Assembly (NCBI GenBank): GCA_003550325.1
Contig: QKWP01000672.1
Coordinates: 18,621-82,620 of the forward strand
DNA length: 64,000 bases
Source of the DNA: Gigaspora rosea
Lineage: Eukaryota; Glomeromycota; Glomeromycetes; Diversisporales; Gigasporaceae
Direction of reading: 5' to 3'
Part shown: positions 11,321-22,922 of the stretch, one piece after another
How the letters are laid out: each line of letters starts with the position of its first letter
Numbering within the stretch: position 1 is the first letter of the stretch
Translations under genes and position numbers: made by a program
Notes under the pieces: generated by a model
Told to the model about the DNA's origin: nothing
What the model saw: the letters and a program-made list of their open reading frames with translations, nothing else
Databases searched by the model: none

Positions 11321-11861
11321 CCGGTGTTAACCTTCGAAGTACCTCTCGGAAATCGAGGCTAACGGAGCAACTATCGACAGGGAGTCACGTGAGCACAGAG
11401 ACACAAACTGTGCAGTGGTGTATCGTAGTTGTTAGTATTTATACAAGTGAGAGGGTTTATATTTATATAGTGATTTGGCAATTCGAAAGAGTGTGTGATA
11501 TATTTTATAGAATCGATTATAGTGTCCTTTATTTAATATACTAAGATATCATGGCAAACATGCCTACAAAGTGGAGCGAATATCGCCCATATATATAAGA
11601 AACTATCTACTACTAAATACATATGGCACTTGTGCCATAAATGATCGATCTATCACTTATGCTACTTCTATCATATCAGTCCCTTATGCCTTAATCGCCA
11701 CATCAGTCACATGAGGCACATCCGGCACATTCGGTACATGCGTCACATGAGGCACATCCGGCACATTTGGTACATGCGGTACATCCGGCACATGAGGCAC
11801 AGTAGTCTCGTGACACAGTTGTGATCTACGGCAGGGGTACGATATGCAAGGGTAACACCGG
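11321..11861 (-). mobile_element. LTR-like element, copy 2, inverted relative to copy 1
   Basis: Also bounded by CCGGTGTTA and TAACACCGG. Read on the minus strand it aligns with 9332-9830: shared GGGCGATATTCGCTCCACTT, CACGTGACTCCCTGT and CGATTTCCGAGAGGTACTTC. It is about 42 bp longer because of a minisatellite at 11706-11800. Only 24 bp separate it from the hAT MITE. Confidence 0.6.
11706..11800. repeat. Minisatellite inside LTR-like copy 2
   Basis: Units of about 36 bp built from CACATGAGG, CACATCCGG, CACATTCGG and TACATGCG nine-base words, 2.6 copies. Copy 1 lacks the expansion, so it arose after the two copies separated or was lost from one. Confidence 0.75.
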
Positions 11862-13129
11862 ATATTAAAAGTAAATTACCAAAAATCATTGGCAGAATGT
11901 AGGTTTAATTTTTAGTCAATCAGAGTAATTATAAAAAAAAAAATGGGTTCATCTCAATATTTTATTCATTGAAATAGTAAATTGGTTTTGTTCATTCGAT
12001 TTCCCATTAATTAAATTTTGCCTCCAATCCATTGAGCTAGGTTCTTGAGAGAGTAAAAAACTGAACTACATAAGTATTTATCATATATAAATATTAGACT
12101 AATTCAATGTGGATCAATTAAATTATTTAGAATAAATACGTATTTATGCTAATAAAAAAATTTGGTCGAAAAATTTATTCTAAAGATAACGTATGATTTT
12201 CTTGATAAATTTTTTTTGAGGCGGTGCAAGTTCAGAATGTTATAAATTTTCTAATCATTTATAGCTACATACATTTATTGAAATTCTAGATGAATTGTGA
12301 TCATAGTTTTAGAAAATTGAAAATAGAAATAGATCATTGTTGGGCAGAAGAGATATAAAACGCGGAACGGTCGATCTGAATCCACGAGAAGGTGTTTATA
12401 AAAAATATAAATATGACATAAATTTGTGAGGTGGTGGATGGGGATACTGGACCAGTTATCAGTAATCATTAATCAGTAATTAAAACAAATTAAATTCATA
12501 CTGTATATATATTGAATACAGTATATATAAAATCGAATAATGGGTCGAGTACTTAAAAAACACCAAGAACTTTTCAGCCCAATTTGGTAAGATTTACCTC
12601 CTAAAAAGAACAAACCGGTATATTCTTGACGATTTTTGATCAGGTACGTACAGTACGTACTTCAAAAAAAAACCCCCCAAAAAAAACGCACATATTTAAA
12701 AAACTTGCACACGTTCATGTTTCTTTCTGTAATACAGCTTACAGAGTACAGGACCGTACCGAATATAGAAAGAAGAATAAAGACTAAACTGTATTCTACG
12801 AGAACGATACAGATTGGAATATAATATACTTATTTTTACAGTTTTAGAGCTACGTATGTTAATCTTTATTTGATGGAAACTTGAAAGTGATGTTCTAACA
12901 AATATAAATTTGCAAAATTCAATTTTTATATCGTTATAAAGGTTGAACTGAATCAGGATCAGGTCTCATGAATATCAACTACAACACTAATACTACCTAA
13001 ACAACTCACTGAACACTAACTATACATTTTTATTTAAATATAATCAACATAAGTCGATTTTGAAGCAAACCAATTATACCTATTTTAGTTTTAATCTACA
13101 TAATGTGTTTAGATTTGGGCATAAATCTA
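11862..13129. other. Intergenic DNA
   Basis: AT-rich. It contains a duplicated ACAGTATATATA-type word at 12500-12530 and a palindromic GTACGTAC...GTACGTAC at 12644-12660. No supported gene. Confidence 0.5.
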
Positions 13130-13297
13130 TACAGCGCCACTTTGCATTTTGTACCCCCTTATGTACTAATAAATAGTTGCGATTGGAATTAGGATTAGGG
13201 GGGTTAAGAGATCATTTTTTGTTAGAAATGAAACAGGGGTAACCCTAGTAAAATTTTGAATAATCAAAGTGGGACACAAAGTGCACGGGGCACAGTT
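13130..13297. mobile_element. TA-flanked MITE, 168 bp
   Basis: The left end TACAGCGCCACTTTGC and the reverse complement of the right end, AACTGTGCCCCGTGC, form imperfect inverted repeats, followed by TTTTGTACCCC versus TTTGTGTCCC. TA lies on both sides (13128-13129, 13298-13299). The core includes a TTAGG-type tract and TTTTTTGTTAGAA, shared with MITEs at 22859-24228 and 33621-33851. Confidence 0.65.
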
Positions 13298-13579
13298 TAG
13301 CCAGTTTGATATTTAATATATTTCTTTTTTAAATTGTTTTTGCATTCTCTAAGAACTTTATTTTGTATTTTTTTTATTAATAATTCACTGTGTTTATATT
13401 TAATTTCTCAATTTATTATGAAATAAACGAATTTTGATAGTAAAACGCAGAAAAAAAAAAATACAAATTTCGGGTCATTTTTTTAATATTTTTAGGATTT
13501 GAAGATTAGCTCTAGGGTGAAATTTTAATAAAAAAAGGTTTAAATAGAAATTTGGTGTTAAATAGAAACCTCAAGACAT

Positions 13580-14992
13580 TTATTGTAGTATTTCTACATT
13601 TTTATTGTTCGATTTTATTTTAAAATTAATATAATTAGATTGAATATTCAAAAATGTCAGAGTAGTATTCACACAAATTACATCTACCAAAGTTTTTCCT
13701 CCTTCTGATCCAATATTATTACCGCAAAGGTTTAATGAGGTCAATGTAGTGTTTTTACAAAGTGCATTAGCTAACGGTTTCATACCTTCTGATCCAAGGA
13801 CATTGTGATCAAAATTCAAAGAAGTCAACGTGGTGTTTATGCAAAGTGCACTTGCTAAAGCTTTTACACCTATTGCTCCAGGACTAACATCACTAATATC
13901 TAAAGAAGTCAATGTGGTATTCTCGCAAAGCGCATTCGTAAATGCTTTTACTCCTTCTGATCCAAGTCGATTAGACCGAATATTTAATGATGTCAGTGTG
14001 GTGTTTATACATAGCGAATCTGCTAATGCTATTCCTCCTTCTGGTCCGATAAAATTATCACTAATATCCAAAGAAACTAACGTGGTATTCTTGCAAAGCG
14101 CATTTGCTATTTTTATTCCTCCTTCTGATCCAAGATAATTACGACAAAGATTCAAAGAAGTCAGAGTAGTGTTCTTACAAAGTGCATCAGCTAAAGCTTT
14201 TCCTCCTTCAGATACAAGCCTATTTTCATTAAGATTTAAATAAGTCAACGTTGTGTTTTTGTAGAGAATTTTTGCTAACATATTTCCACCTTCAATACCA
14301 ATCTGATTGCCACAAAGATTTAAAGAATTTAAAATAGTATTTTTATAAAGTGCCTCCAAAAGTATTTTCATTTTTTCAGGCCTAAAGTTATTATAACCAA
14401 GATTCAAAGTAGTCAAAGTAGAATTTTTACAAAGGATCTTTACTAATACGTTTACTACATTTAATCTAAAATCATCACTGATATTATTCATGTATAAATG
14501 CATAGATGTAACAGTAGCATTATCATAAAGATTTTGATATATTATTTGATTACAAATAACTTCAGTAAGGCATAAATGTTTGAGATTCTTGCTAGTACAT
14601 AGAAACATTTTGATCAAAGAATGTTCAATGGCATTTTTAAGGTCATTTTCCGTCGTATTTTTTTTATTTTTTTTAAGCCAATTTATAATACCATCATATA
14701 AAGAACTACTAACAGATGTGATATAAGTTGTATATTCAAATAATGGATTTGGATAATTTGGAAGGGTAATATTAAAAGGGATTAATAGAGCTTTCTCATC
14801 AGCGTTTAGCGTTAAAAGTAATGTTCTTATAAGTCTTGTGTCTTGAAAATGGTAATCTGGTTCGCTCCACAACATTGGTATGATAATTCTACACCATTGT
14901 CGGTTTACAAGTGCACATGAAAATAAGCTATTATAATTATGACGAAGGTTATTAAATATTTGATAGTAGCATTCGTTCGGTAAAGTTATCAT
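13580..14992 (-). CDS. F-box and leucine-rich-repeat protein (RNI-like LRRs)
   Basis: A 470-residue single-exon gene. The N-terminus (about 1-45) looks like an F-box: LPNECYYQIFNNL, then a conserved CALVNRQWCRIIIPMLWSEP segment. F-boxes bind Skp1 in SCF ubiquitin ligases. Residues about 170-455 hold about ten 28-residue repeats of the form NTTLTSLNL..N.LGSEG...LA.AL, the ribonuclease-inhibitor type of LRR used to bind targets. The repeats are similar at DNA level (84-bp period), which also makes the opposite strand open. The pairing suggests a substrate adaptor for ubiquitination; the target is unknown. The start is the first ATG of the frame, with the F-box beginning at residue 4. No signal peptide or membrane segment. 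Large families with this architecture are known in arbuscular mycorrhizal fungi. Confidence 0.88.
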   Translation of the reverse strand: MITLPNECYYQIFNNLRHNYNSLFSCALVNRQWCRIIIPMLWSEPDYHFQDTRLIRTLLLTLNADEKALLIPFNITLPNYPNPLFEYTTYITSVSSSLYDGIINWLKKNKKNTTENDLKNAIEHSLIKMFLCTSKNLKHLCLTEVICNQIIYQNLYDNATVTSMHLYMNNISDDFRLNVVNVLVKILCKNSTLTTLNLGYNNFRPEKMKILLEALYKNTILNSLNLCGNQIGIEGGNMLAKILYKNTTLTYLNLNENRLVSEGGKALADALCKNTTLTSLNLCRNYLGSEGGIKIANALCKNTTLVSLDISDNFIGPEGGIALADSLCINTTLTSLNIRSNRLGSEGVKAFTNALCENTTLTSLDISDVSPGAIGVKALASALCINTTLTSLNFDHNVLGSEGMKPLANALCKNTTLTSLNLCGNNIGSEGGKTLVDVICVNTTLTFLNIQSNYINFKIKSNNKNVEILQ

Positions 14993-17280
14993 GTTTGAAA
15001 AAATGAAAAATTCTACAAATGCGTACGTAGGTAGGTACGTGCGTAAAATTTATAGCCAGAATAATGTTGTGAAACATTTCCAGGAATCCAAATTTGCATC
15101 AACAATCATCAGTATACATAATACATACAGTTCTTAAACAAAGACTTTCCAAATTTGTTATTACTATATTAGCATCGCAAAAGAATTTCTTGCATTTGTT
15201 CATAAAACGAAAAAAAAAAAATTGCTAGCAAACATGTCCCAACATTTCCAAAATTTGTATTTTTTTAGCTTACCTATTGTATACTATACCGGATAACAAA
15301 AATTATTCTTTTTTTTTTTTTTTAAACACCAAATTTTTTAAAATTATGATTTGCTAATTTTGTATAACGAATTCTATTGTAAAATCTATGTAAACTTTTT
15401 TTTTTTTTATATAGATTAAATCTCAAGTTTCTGATTACAAATCTGTAAGACAAATATATAGTTTTTTTTTTTGTTAATCGGTACTGCACAAACTGCATTT
15501 AATCTCATAAAATTTTTTTATCTTCAATAATGACCATGGAATTATAAAGATATAACTTCTAGACCGCAAGGAATATCTAAAATTCAGCATTAAAAATCTG
15601 AACGGACCGCGCATTATATATAGAGAACATAAAGATTTTTAACTACGTGTATTTTGCGTAGTTGATCTTATTTTTAAAATATGTGTGCAAAAATTTATAT
15701 TTAACAAATTAGCTCTGAATATTTTGCTCAATTATTCTATTAAATACTTTCGTTATAACAACAAGATAAATAATTTAATGCACGTAAATCACACGAACAC
15801 GTTGGTCAAGATAAAATTTAAAAAAAGATTCGAAATAATATAAATAGGGGGTTTCAGACCTAAGGCTCAGGTTTCTAATTTCGAATTCGAATTCAATCAG
15901 TGACGTTTTATTTCAATATCAATGATCTATTATTGTCGTGATTGATTTTGGTGCCCTGGGAATTCGTAGCGCAAGGTGATCGGGATTTGCATGAATGGCG
16001 TGTTTAGGGTTTGCATGAAATTAATTAAAAGCTTAAAACAATGATTGCATGAACGATGGGAAAATTATGTAATAATCAGTGACGCAAATGTGTATTAGTA
16101 ATAAATAAGGTATAGATCCCAAAAAGGGAGATACCAGAAACTTTTGACCCAAAATATCTCTTGAGAATCTCTTAGTGAATAAACTGATATCTGTGTGTAC
16201 ATATCGTTGTTGGAAGGACCTGTACGATACATAATCTACGAGAAAATAGCCAAGCGAGTGCGAAACGTTGATAGAAGTCAAGAAATGCACGATAGTCCAG
16301 TAAACTCCGTAACATCTATAAATCCTTTTTATTTTTTGCAAGCTTATTTATAATAACGAATTCTTTTACGATCGTAAATTTTCTTTCAAAAACATTTTGC
16401 TTATTTTATCTCCGGATAGCTCCTATTACACGTAATTCCCTGATTTCGTAATTTATAAAACAGAAATAGGATTTTTTGAACTTCCACTTATTTCAAAATT
16501 AGTTAATTCTGAACCAATCAATATATCCTGTAGCAGAGATTGAAGCGAATATGCAATACGAAATATAAAATTTGTATTATAGACGGACTTTCAAAAAAGT
16601 CCTATTGGAGGTTTTTTAAAATCAATAATTAACTTAATATTTGGTAAAAGGTTGTTCAGTTTTTGAAATTAGTAATTATAAATAATATTAATACATTACT
16701 ATGTGTAAAACGATGTGGATATATATAAAGCTATTTTTTAGAAAAATTTCTTCCCTTTTAATTTATGCAACATGTGATCAAACAAACATTTATAAACAAT
16801 AAAAGTTTTATATTAAGTTTATATATTTTTTTAATTAATTTTCGCTGATCGTAAAATAACATGCGTTATTCTTAAATTTACGAAAATTGATCTAGAATTT
16901 AACACAAATTTTCTTTTCTCTTTATAATTTGCATCATTTATCTTATTCACATTGACTTTTTTTGTTTAATAATTCAATTTAATTTAATTATGAACTATTT
17001 GTTATGTATAATACTGTAGTATTTTATACTTTTATAGCTTTATTCTATTTAAAATCAATAACATTATATTACTATTTAAATCTGGATAATAAGGATACAG
17101 AAATCCGGGTAATAGGGATACATAATATCAAACCGGATATTATACGGATTAAATCCGTGATTGATCTGCAATTTTAACGCCCTTAAACAACTCTAAATTA
17201 CATTCCACTAATGATTTAGATCATTGATTTCTAGATTTTTCCATTTTTAGTAAATTTTTGGTTGAAATTTTTATCGTCCA
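14993..17280. other. Upstream flank of the F-box/LRR gene and intergenic DNA
   Basis: Very AT-rich, with many T runs between 15300 and 15475. A 102-codon minus-strand open frame at 16033-16341 has no recognisable domain. No promoter element could be assigned with confidence. Confidence 0.5.
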
Positions 17281-17937
17281 GATTATCTGGGCTGAGTTCT
17301 GCAAAAAAAGGGGGAATCGATAAATTTTCAAAAAATTCTTTTTTACACAAATCAATTTCGAATACGATTAGGATAATTTTTCACTTAAAACACAAAAGCA
17401 GTTGCATTAATAAAATTTTATAGTATAATACTTTAAAATTTGTATTTTCCTATGATTTATTATAAAATTTATAACATAACGATAAAAATTGATAAGTTCA
17501 GAAGTTTCCATTAAATTTAATACTTGTCGATTACGACCTCCAAAATTGCCAAATTAGTTTAATTCTGGTCAATTTTGCAGATTATTTTGCCCCGGGGATG
17601 AGTTTTAAAACTCATCCTCGGGGTCAAATAATCTGCAAATTGACCAGAATTAAACTAAATTTGGCAATTTTGGAGGTCGTAATCGACAAGTATCACCCCC
17701 ATAGCCCATACGTAAGAGCAAGGTCTTGTTGCGTAGCGATTTATCTAAAGTAGCTATTTTATAGCGCCATAAAATTACGACTTAATGCATGCATGAAGAT
17801 CTAACTTCAGGGGCTTAATTTTAGCCAGACGCTACTTTAGATAAATTGCAACAGTCTCGCCATTAAAATTGATCTCCTAAGATCTTTTGTTTTGTCGATT
17901 TCCCCCCTTTCTGCAGAACCTAGCCCATCTGATAATC
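17281..17937. mobile_element. Inverted-repeat-bounded element of about 657 bp
   Basis: The left end GATTATCTGGGCTGAGTTCT and the reverse complement of the right end, GATTATCAGATGGGCTAGGT, match with a small insertion and continue through TTCTGCA, GGGGGAA and ATCGA. There is a second internal inverted pair, GATTTATCTAAAGTAGC (about 17739) and GCTACTTTAGATAAATTGC (about 17831). It contains the palindrome at 17520-17693. No target duplication is clear. Confidence 0.5.
17520..17693. repeat. Near-perfect 174-bp palindrome
   Basis: The arms ATACTTGTCGATTACGACC... and ...GGTCGTAATCGACAAGTAT meet at AGTTTTAAAACT (centre 17606/17607) with only a few mismatches. The arms include CCTCCAAAATTG and CCCCGGGGATGAG. 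A shorter relative with GGAGGTCG...CGACCTCC lies at 57075-57138. Confidence 0.9.
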
Positions 17938-18780
17938 ACTAATTTTCTTATGATTCTTGTAGTTCGTAGTTTTATGTCGATCTAGCAACCAATAAATCAT
18001 GATTATATCCAAAATGTGATTAGTATGCTAAAACTAATATAGCAATATTACGTATGTTTTATGCTTTGATTGGTTATACAAACCGTGATCAAAATGTTAG
18101 ACTAATATATCGATGAGCGAGTTATGATCAAGAATGTCATAACAATTAAATTCATTAACAATTGTTAATCACAATAGTACCAAATAAACCTTAACCGCAT
18201 ACAGTATTGTGTGTTGATTTATAACAATTTACACCACAATAGTTGGTAAGTTTTTGATCATACCAAAGAGACATTATTGCGGATCACATGTAAATAAGGT
18301 TTAGCCTTTTATGGTATCTTTAGTATCTTGTCGGATACAGGTATTGTGGGTAATTCCATGAATGCTATGATTAAGGTTGTTGCTAACTTCGCATTTAAGT
18401 CTGGAGGGATGGTACTTGAGTTATACCTTGGGGCGAGGGAACTTCTTGGTGTCGGTACTGTTAATGAATATTGGATTGAGTAATAACTTCCGACTTAGGT
18501 GGTCCAGTCGTTTGGACTAGGGTCCGAAGGATTGGGCTACGCTACGGGCTGCGTTTCTCCATTTTAGTGGCACGATCAATATAGCGAACGTATTCCCATA
18601 TGTAATTTCTCCGTTTTGACAATAAAGTCTCTGATCGAGCAATAATAATGTAACTAAATTTTTTACAAGTAAATTGTGATAGAAATCACAATTGTTAATT
18701 CCAATACTAACTAACTCAAAACCATACTTCGTTCAATAGTAAGGATTTTTTTGTTGATCATCACTGATAAGGCTTCACAA
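17938..18780. other. Intergenic DNA with a short GC-richer open frame
   Basis: Mostly AT-rich. At 18298-18483 (+) a 61-codon frame is open and clearly less AT-rich than its surroundings; it has an internal ATG at 18358 (41 codons), is moderately hydrophobic and ends ...VNEYWIE. A structured-looking GC-richer stretch follows (18485-18560). I do not recognise the peptide; it could be an exon fragment or a worn transposon piece. Confidence 0.35.
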
Positions 18781-19984
18781 TAGAGATGGTAAAGTCCTTA
18801 GGAGGGACTCTAGGACCTGGTTTTGGGATCTGGTCTTTAAAGACTAGGTCCCAATTTTAGGACCTAGGTTCATAGGTCTACAATAGGTTCTAATATAAAA
18901 TATAGCTTAAAATATATTAGTAATAATATAGTAAATATGTTCAATTCAATTTTGACAGGCATACTATATATCTATATACTGTAGATTAGTTTAGACATGT
19001 TTTACTTAACTTGCTATTCTATCTGTTGCACAAATTTGCTATTTCAATGTAATATTTTATTGCAAATAAACTTTTTTAAATTGGTAATATATAGTGATGC
19101 CACCAAAGTTGATTTTTGAAAAAGGCCTATTTCGTCTTCATTAGAGAAAATTAAAATTTTTTATAAGAAAGAGCAAATAAAATTTATATAGATATGTTCT
19201 TTATAATTTCATCTATTCAAAAAAAGTATCAAATAATTTTGTTTTTCAAGTAAAATAGGTCGAAAACAATTTTGTCTTCAAATTTTAATTTCGGGGTTTA
19301 GAACCCGAAACAATTTCGTCCTCATGTATAGTAATATATACTGTATTAGTAAATGCTAAGTTCTAAATCCAACTAATCAAATCCCTAAAAGATCATAATT
19401 AGAATAAGGTTGCTACTGATATTGCAACATATAGCCTAATTTTGCAATATTATGCTATATTAATAAAGCTATGGTCCAGTGCAGAAAGATTTGTACTTCA
19501 AAAATTTCATAATTTTGACTCTAAGTAAAAGTTTTTATATTTTTGATTAATTATTAAAAATTTTTTAAGGGTAGAGGGTACATAGATCATTTTTATATAG
19601 TTTTTATATGGTATTTTGAAAATTTTATATAAAATTGACATATGCTACTAATAAAACTTTTTTAATTTTTATTAAAATTTTACAAAATATAAATAAAACA
19701 ATTTATCTCCTACTTGTATATATCATAAAGTTTTTCTGGGTTGGCTAAAAATTTTTTGAGGTTACATAAAATTGCTAATACTGATTGGTCAATTTATGTA
19801 AATTTATAAGTTAGTTTTATTACTAAATTTTAATACCCATTCTTTAAAATTTTAATCTTACTGAATTTTTAACCAATTTTAATAATTTACTATCATTAGA
19901 ATCAAAAAAATCCTGCTCTACAACCTTGGTTTAAAATATTATTAGTTTACTTAATAATTTTTTATAAAATTTATATGGGTTTTA

Positions 19985-20263
19985 TAATTTATTGCATCTA
20001 CAATACATTGCACTCCTTCTATTAATTAAAATTTGTCTATAAAACCATCTTTGATGTTCTAATAAAAATATTTTACATGAAATTTTGGCATCAACTATAC
20101 CCCTGCTCATCCCAGGCCTTAACCCTAACCCTAATATTAATTAAATTTTATTTTTTGGTTTGAAAAAAATTTTTTTAATTATTTTTTGTTATACAAAATT
20201 AATAATCTATACCTGATATAGTTATAATGGAGGATGCAATATATTGCACTATGCAATAAATTA
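19985..20263 (-). mobile_element. TA-flanked MITE with telomere-like core, 279 bp
   Basis: Inverted ends TAATTTATTGCATCTACAAT and (reverse complement) TAATTTATTGCATAGTGCAA, with TA on both sides (19983-19984, 20264-20265). Read on the minus strand the core has TTAGGGTTAGGGTTAAG followed by text parallel to the MITE at 33621-33851 (CTGGGATG..GGGG.ATAGTT..TACCAAAATTT). Confidence 0.7.
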
Positions 20264-20294
20264 TAATCCAATTTATATATTAAATAATTTACTA

Positions 20295-21119
20295 TTACAG
20301 TCAAAATCATAAGTGTTCCCCCTCTAACTTTTTAAATTAAAAAGATACAGCTTTGAATCTTTCACAGTAAATAGTACTCAATAAATATATATCAGTGAAT
20401 TTTTTTCATGATTTTTTAATTATACAACAAAAGTTAGATGAGAGCCTTTTAAAAAAATAAAAAAAAAACAATTGAAATTAATCAAAAATTAATAAAAAAT
20501 TAGGATCAAAATCAAAAATTTCAAAAATTTAGTATGTTAAAATTCAAGCATTTTTATAGTAGTGACAAAAAATTTGAGTCGATTTGATGAGATAGTTGTT
20601 GAGAAATTAATTTTGAATTTTAAATTTAAGTATTAGAAAGTATCATAGAAAAAAGTTGTGCGACTAGGTTTTTATTAATTTTAATATAGAAAATAATTTA
20701 TTTTCTATATTAAAATTAATAAAAACCTGGTCACGCAACTTTTTTTCTATGATACTTTCTAATACTTAAATTTAAAATTCAAAAATTAATTTCTCAACAA
20801 CTATCTCATCAAATCGACTCAAATTTTTTGTCACTACTATAAAAATACTTGAATTTTAACATACTAAATTTTTGAAATTTTTGATTTTGATCCTAATTTT
20901 TTATTAATTTTTGATTAATTTCAATTGTTTTTTTATTTTTTTAAAAAAAAATTAATCAAAAAGTTGGCTCTCATCTAACTTTTGTTATAGTAATTAAAAA
21001 ATCATGAAAAAAATTTACTGATATATATTTATTGAGTACTATTTACTGTGAAAGTTTCAAAGCTGTATCTTTTTAATTTAAAAAGTTAGAGAGGGGAACA
21101 CTTATGATTTTGACTGTAA
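20295..21119. repeat. Giant foldback palindrome, 825 bp
   Basis: Begins TTACAGTCAAAATCATAAGT and ends with its reverse complement. The two arms of about 405 bp match almost completely, with small indels and substitutions, around a 7-base loop TAATTTA at about 20694-20700. There is no coding capacity. It could form a very large hairpin or double-stranded RNA if transcribed. Confidence 0.92.
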
Positions 21120-21373
21120 GTTATATATAATTTTAAAATAGTACTCTCTACCCTTAATATCAAATAAAATAGGTTTTAATCTAACTTATCATATAATTTT
21201 TATTGGTTTAACATTGTTTTATTTTAATAATTAAGCATGTACATTTTGCTACAGTGCACAAACCCTTAAATCAACAAGTTATAAATATAGTAGCCAAATT
21301 TGGAGCCATGTTATACAAAAATATCCTAATATGATTTGTTAATATAAGTATATATTAAATTAGAAATATATAT

Positions 21374-21523
21374 AAGAAAGAAAGAGAAAGAGAGAGAGAG
21401 AGAAAGAGAAAGAAAAAGAGAGAAAGAAAAAGAAAGAGAGAGAGAAAGAAAAAAAGAAAGAGAGAAAAGAAAGAAAGAGAGAAAAAGAAAAAAAAAGAAA
21501 AGAAAAAGAAAAAAAAAGAGAGA
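21374..21523 (+). repeat. 150-bp uninterrupted purine tract
   Basis: Only A and G for about 150 bases, mixing (GA)n, (GAAA)n and A runs. Such homopurine tracts can adopt triplex structures and are slippage-prone. Confidence 0.95.
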
Positions 21524-21837
21524 ATAATTAGAATTTTTATAATATTAAATTTAACTATAGTATATTTTTATTTAATAATTTTGGGCAGAACTAAGAATAT
21601 TATTAGTAGTACTGGGCAAAATTAAAGCAGCCAAATTTTTAATTTAATTAATAAATTTGGTTAACTTTAATAACAAGAAATAACTCTATTAAATACTAAG
21701 TAATTTAAAAAATTAGCTTCATAACTTTGTTCTTTAGGTTTGATTTTATTATTCTATGAAGAGATTTGATTTATAATAAAATTAAGCTTTAAAGCTTAAC
21801 CATTTAATTTTTTTACTATATGCATGTATATATAAAT

Positions 21838-22090
21838 TACTATATGTGGTCTTTGTCTTGAAAATGACCTTATGGGACTATGTAGATCTTATGAATAAAA
21901 ATTAAAATTTCTAGCTATCCAGTAATCCAATTCAAATAAACTTTTTTATTTTGTAGAGCTTAGTAAGTTTTACAAAATAAAAAAAGGTTTATTTGAATTG
22001 GATTACTGGATGGCTAGAAAATTTAATTTTTATCTATAAGATCTACATAGTTCTATAAGGTCTTTTTCAAGACAAAAACCTATATAATAA
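21838..22090. repeat. Foldback palindrome of about 250 bp
   Basis: Left-arm words GTCTTGAAAATGACCTTATG, ATGTAGATCTTAT and CCAGTAATCCAATTCAAAT recur in reverse complement on the right, around a spacer near 21955-21970 (GTAGAGCTTAGTAAG). The arms are about 90 percent alike by eye. Confidence 0.85.
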
Positions 22091-22856
22091 ATTGGAATTA
22101 TTTATATATAGCCCTGGCTACATGTAGTCTATATTATATATTTCAAAATTTTATAAGGAAATTTCTATCATGTTACTAAGTATGCTCCTCTTATAATTTT
22201 ACTTTAACTCTATCAAAAACCCTAACTCTAATTCTAAACTCTATCTTTAATCTAACTCTTTAATATAAATATAACCCTAACTCTAACTCTAATATTGCAA
22301 AATTTTTTTTATATATTAATAGTACAGCTACATATAGTATATAGCTACAAATAAATTAATTCTAATAAATTATATAGTAAATATTTTTTAAAAAAGGTTA
22401 CTATTAATAAATTTTTTATTTTATTAATATAATAATATTAATAGTCTTATCACTTCTGATATATGGATATGATACACTTAAAATTAAATCTTATAATCTA
22501 AATTTTTACATATTATATTAATAAATAATTAAACAAATATATATAATATTTGTATATTTGTTGAACATATTTATAAAAAAAATTTGATAATTTTTAATTT
22601 AATATTTTTTAAAAAAATTTTAAATTGATCAATTTTTTAAAAAAAATTAATAAAAATTTGATTTTTTTAGTATTTATAAGATTAACCAATCAAAATTAAG
22701 TATTTTTTGTGCTATTACGCAAGTAATTTGGTGTAACTATTTGAAAAATATACAAAATTTCAAATAAGATTATTTATAGCAAAAAAGTTTAATAGTAAAT
22801 TAAATACAAATTTATCATATAAACTTGTTATTTTTAATTATATAAAAGAAATAATC
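22091..22856. other. AT-rich DNA with degenerate telomere-like words
   Basis: At 22218-22295 there are several CCCTAACTCTAACTCTAAT-type runs, matching the core of the MITE family elsewhere in the window. Otherwise A/T runs only; no gene. Confidence 0.5.
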
Positions 22857-22922
22857 TAGACAGTGCCCCTGTGCATTTTGTGCCCTCTAATGTACTAATA
22901 ATTAATTTCGTCGTTAGAGTTA

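Noticed and set aside
13830..14138. Plus-strand open frame opposite the F-box/LRR gene
   Set aside because: Shadow of the 84-bp LRR repeats; the minus strand has the recognisable domains.
16033..16341. 102-codon minus-strand frame
   Set aside because: No recognisable domain, composition like surrounding intergenic DNA, no splice-supported extension.
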